Of a stretch of DNA of 64,000 nt, positions 61,756 through 64,000 are shown piece by piece (positions within the stretch are counted from its first letter, which is position 1; every line of letters starts with the position of its first letter). The DNA lies in assembly GCA_035063765.1 (NCBI GenBank), contig JAPSFT010000015.1, positions 1 through 64,000 of the forward strand. The letters run 5' to 3'. The notes below the pieces were generated by a model. The model made no database searches. It was given only the letters and a program-made list of their open reading frames with translations, and was not told where the DNA came from. The DNA is from Deltaproteobacteria bacterium (GTDB taxonomy: Bacteria > Myxococcota_A > UBA9160 > PR03). The position numbers were made by a program, and so were the translations under genes.

Positions 61756-62019
61756 TTGGCCAGCCACAAGTCCGCCGAGAAGCGCGCCCGCCAGGACGCC
61801 AAGCGCCGCGAGCGCAACCGCACGATCCGCGCCCGCACGCGGAGCGTCCTGAAGGGCGTCCGCGAGGACCTCGAGGCCGGCACCGGCGATCCGGCAGCGC
61901 GCGTCCGGCAGGCGGAGAGCGCCCTGCGCCGCGCGGCCTCGAAGGGCGTGATCCCGAAGCGGCGCGCGAGCCGCCTCGTCAGCCGCCTCGCCAAGCGCGC
62001 CAACAAGCCGCGGGCCTGA
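61756..62019 (+). CDS. rpsT: 30S ribosomal protein S20
   Basis: Binds 16S rRNA early in 30S assembly. 87 residues, the standard S20 length. ASHKSAEKRARQDAKRRERN at the N-terminus and the C-terminal GVIPKRRASRLVSRLAKRAN are family signatures. TTG start with GGAG five bases upstream. A rare start codon is also used by E. coli rpsT (UUG), where it takes part in autoregulation. Convergent with holA, nine bases apart. Confidence 0.96.
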   Translation: MASHKSAEKRARQDAKRRERNRTIRARTRSVLKGVREDLEAGTGDPAARVRQAESALRRAASKGVIPKRRASRLVSRLAKRANKPRA

Positions 62020-62028
62020 GCGACTCCG

Positions 62029-63009
62029 CTACACCGCCAGGTTCAGGACCAGCCGTTCGAGGGCCAGCTCGGGAGCGAGGCCGCCCTGCCCCTTCAGGGC
62101 TTCGTCCGTCTCGTGGAGCGCGTGCAGCCCGGAGAGCAGGCGCGCGGCCGGGAAGCGCCGGGCCTGGCTCTCGAGCTTGCGCAGCACGAAGGGCGGGCCG
62201 GCCACCCGCCCGCCATGGCGCACGCGGAGCAGCTTGCGCAGGTGGGTCGCGAGCGCCGCGAGCACGACCGGCGCCGGGGCACCCGCGGCGAGCATCCGCG
62301 CCAGCACCGCGAGCGCGTCGGCCGCGCGCCCCTCGCCGATCGCGTCCGTCAGGTCCCAGACCGGCTCCTCGGCCAGGTCCGCGACGCCCTCCCGCACGTG
62401 CGCGGCGGTGATCGGCTGGCCCGGGCCCGCGAGCAGCGCGGCCTTCTCGAGCTCGTTGCGCAGGCGCAGGAGGTGGGGGCCGACGCGCTCGGCGAGGTCG
62501 TCGGCCGCATCCGCGGTGAGCTTCAGGCCGAGCCGCTTCGCCTCCTGGCGCGCGAAGGCCGCCAGCTCGCGCGCCTGGGTCGGCGCCTCGCAGGCGACCA
62601 GCGCCGCCGGCTCGACCTGGAAGGCCTTCACCCACGCGAGCCGGCGATCGGGCGGGCCGGCGCTCACCACCAGCACGGCGGGCGCGTCGTCCGGGAGCGC
62701 GCGCACCAGCGCCGGGAGCGCCTCGGCGAGCGCCTTCCAGGCGCCGCGCCCTCCCGCCGGCTCGCGCAGCCAGACGAGCCGCCGCCGCGCCAGCATCGGG
62801 AGCGTGCGCAGCGCGTCGGCGAGCTGCCCCGGGGTGGCCTGGTCGCCCTCGAGGCGGTCGAGGTTGAAGTCGGCAGGGGCGCCGGCGAGCACCGCCGCGC
62901 GCAGGCCGGCCAGCGCGTCGTCGCGCAGCAGCGGCTCGCCGCCCGCCAGCAGGTAGGCCGGCCGCACGCGGCCGGCGCCGAGCTCCGCCGCCAGCTCGTC
63001 GGGGGTCAC
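62029..63009 (-). CDS. holA: DNA polymerase III subunit delta
   Basis: Clamp-loader subunit that opens the beta clamp. 326 residues in three domains: an AAA+-like N-terminal part (PAYLLAGGEPLLRDDALAGL, then LVVSAGPPDRRLAWVKAF), a middle region with RVGPHLLRLRNELEKAALL, and a C-terminal collar helix bundle. GTG start, with GTGA overlap to lptE. The lptE-holA pair is conserved across Proteobacteria. Confidence 0.92.
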   Translation of the reverse strand: MTPDELAAELGAGRVRPAYLLAGGEPLLRDDALAGLRAAVLAGAPADFNLDRLEGDQATPGQLADALRTLPMLARRRLVWLREPAGGRGAWKALAEALPALVRALPDDAPAVLVVSAGPPDRRLAWVKAFQVEPAALVACEAPTQARELAAFARQEAKRLGLKLTADAADDLAERVGPHLLRLRNELEKAALLAGPGQPITAAHVREGVADLAEEPVWDLTDAIGEGRAADALAVLARMLAAGAPAPVVLAALATHLRKLLRVRHGGRVAGPPFVLRKLESQARRFPAARLLSGLHALHETDEALKGQGGLAPELALERLVLNLAV

Positions 63010-63572
63010 GGCTCCGCCGCGAGGCGCTCCGAGAGCGCGTCGTGGACGCGCGTCGCGAGCAGCGCCGAGAGCCGGCGCAGCGCCTCGTCGCGGTTCTTGC
63101 GCTCCACCTCGATGTCGGCGCTGGCCAGGTACAGCTCCCAGTCGCGGAGCACGCTGCCGTCGATGGCGACCTCGCTGCCGTCGGCGCGGCGTGCGACGAG
63201 CTCCACCGCGAGCTCCACCTCGAACTCGAGCGCGAGCTCGACGGACGAGAAGCTGCGCGAGCGCGTGAGGACCGGCTCCACCGCCCCCGAGAGCACCAGG
63301 TCGGCGCCGGCCGGATCGCGCACCACCGACGCCCCGCCGCGGCGCTGGAACTCGCGCACCAGCGCGGCCGTCACCATGCGCTCGATGCCGGGCTCGTAGG
63401 AGCGGTTGGCGAGCGGCTCGACGGCGACGCGGCGCACGTCGCCGAGGCCGGTGCGGGCGCCGACCACGTGATAGCCCGAGCAGCCCGCCAGCGCCGCGAG
63501 CAGGACGACGGCGAGGCCGCGGAGGGGCGCACGGGCGAGCCGGGGGGCCGGAAGCGGAGACGCGCGGCGCAT
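63006..63572 (-). CDS. lptE: LPS-assembly lipoprotein LptE
   Basis: Outer-membrane lipoprotein that plugs the LptD barrel. 188 residues with a lipoprotein signal peptide ending in LAALAGC (lipidated Cys31), then GYHVVG and the strand-helix pattern with VAVEPLANRSYEPGIERMVT. ATG start; an earlier in-frame start would put charged residues ahead of the signal. The LptD gene is not in the window. Confidence 0.9.
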   Translation of the reverse strand: MRRASPLPAPRLARAPLRGLAVVLLAALAGCSGYHVVGARTGLGDVRRVAVEPLANRSYEPGIERMVTAALVREFQRRGGASVVRDPAGADLVLSGAVEPVLTRSRSFSSVELALEFEVELAVELVARRADGSEVAIDGSVLRDWELYLASADIEVERKNRDEALRRLSALLATRVHDALSERLAAEP

Positions 63573-63597
63573 GGCGCGCTTCCATAGCAGACCGCGC

Positions 63598-64000
63598 CTA
63601 CAGGCGGAAGCGCTGGATCTCCTCGCGCAGCGTCCCCGCGGCCGCGCGCAGCTCGCCCGCCGAGTGCTCCGCCTGCGCGGCGGCCTCGTGGTTGGCGCGC
63701 GCCGCATCCGACACGCGCCCCATGAACGCGGCCGACTGGCGGCAGGCGGCCGCCTGGTCCTGGAGCGCCTGGTCGATGCGCTCCACCGCCTGGCGCACCA
63801 CCTCGATGCCCGAGCGGATCTGGTTGCCGCCGCGCGCCTGCTCCTCGGTGGTGCGGTGCACCTGCTGGGCCACGTCACGCATCGTGGACGTGCCGCGCAG
63901 CACCACCTCGTTGCCCTGCTCCTGCTCGCCCGTCGCGTGGCGCAGCTGGTCGATGCTGACGCGGACCCGGTCCATCAGGCCGCGCACGTGATCGGCCGCG
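63598..64000 (-). CDS. C-terminal part of a methyl-accepting chemotaxis-like receptor (cut by window edge)
   Basis: The open frame runs off the right end; about 133 C-terminal residues are visible. They form a continuous coiled coil with Gln, Glu, Arg and Ala in heptads (TEEQARGGNQIRSGIEVVRQ) and a helix ending LREEIQRFRL, typical of the C-terminal tail of a methyl-accepting chemotaxis signalling domain. The tip hairpin motif and the sensor part would lie beyond 64000. It ends 26 bases before lptE. Confidence 0.75.
   Translation of the reverse strand, partial: AADHVRGLMDRVRVSIDQLRHATGEQEQGNEVVLRGTSTMRDVAQQVHRTTEEQARGGNQIRSGIEVVRQAVERIDQALQDQAAACRQSAAFMGRVSDAARANHEAAAQAEHSAGELRAAAGTLREEIQRFRL

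Noticed and set aside
62019-62029. Terminator between rpsT and holA
   Set aside because: Only nine bases separate the genes; the AGCG/CGCT stem there is too short to call.

Overview
The window is a single, densely packed stretch of chromosome from a Gram-negative, two-membrane bacterium with very high GC content. Almost every third codon position is G or C, and GTG and TTG starts are common. The gene content points to a deltaproteobacterial-grade lineage (Myxococcota, Desulfobacterota or Binatota type): a complete LPS, lipoprotein and BAM set, LpxI instead of LpxH, a RemA/DUF370 protein next to gmk, a DUF4388 protein, and an N-terminally extended BamA. The 16S fragment at the left edge is bacterial, but I could not place it further by eye. 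I see no phage genes, insertion sequences, CRISPR array, tRNA or origin.

Layout. 1-412: 5' end of a 16S rRNA gene (minus strand), followed upstream by about 400 bases of rrn leader with a near-consensus promoter. 817-10005 (minus): tyrS, fau, zapA, a coiled-coil gene, gltD, gltB and an Lrp/AsnC regulator, probably read from a promoter in front of the regulator. 10015-17471 (minus): gdpD/glpK (glycerophosphodiester and glycerol use), ftsY and smc. 17476-21961 (minus): two half-ABC exporters and a small glycosyltransferase. 22011-26479 (plus): purM, an uncharacterised FAD/NAD-type protein and an MsbA-like flippase. 26449-37799 (minus): glycosyltransferases, rel, gmk, remA, yicC, heptose kinase, a sugar epimerase and two heptosyltransferases. 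37948-39943 (plus): lptF and a Kdo-kinase-like gene. 39948-50041 (minus): lpxK, kdtA, lpxB, a Gfo/Idh oxidoreductase, lpxI, lpxA, skp, bamA. 50042-59606 (minus): lolD, lolC, lysS, prfB, lnt, ybeY, phoH, DUF4388; then a TPR/zinc-ribbon gene. rpsT (plus) sits alone at 61756. The right end (minus) has holA, lptE and the tail of a chemotaxis receptor.

How it works together. About half of the window builds the outer membrane: lipid A (lpxA, lpxI, lpxB, lpxK, kdtA), core sugars (heptose kinase, heptosyltransferases, WaaE- and WaaG-like transferases), export (MsbA, LptF, LptE), lipoprotein maturation and sorting (Lnt, LolCD), and beta-barrel insertion (Skp, BamA). The rest is housekeeping: translation (tyrS, lysS, prfB, rpsT, ybeY), replication and segregation (holA, smc, zapA), nucleotide and nitrogen metabolism (purM, gmk, gltBD), and stringent response (rel). 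Seventeen gene junctions use a four-base stop/start overlap (GTGA, ATGA or TTGA), so most of the window appears to be long translationally coupled operons.

Points most worth checking: the prfB programmed frameshift; phoH opening in frame straight after the DUF4388 stop with no ATG, GTG or TTG over its N-terminus; BamA with an extra N-terminal domain, six POTRA domains and an acidic loop; LolC with an added membrane domain; the Gfo/Idh gene between lpxI and lpxB; a leaderless-looking purM; and the uncharacterised DUF4388/TPR-zinc-ribbon pair. I did not find an obviously new defence or mobile system here.
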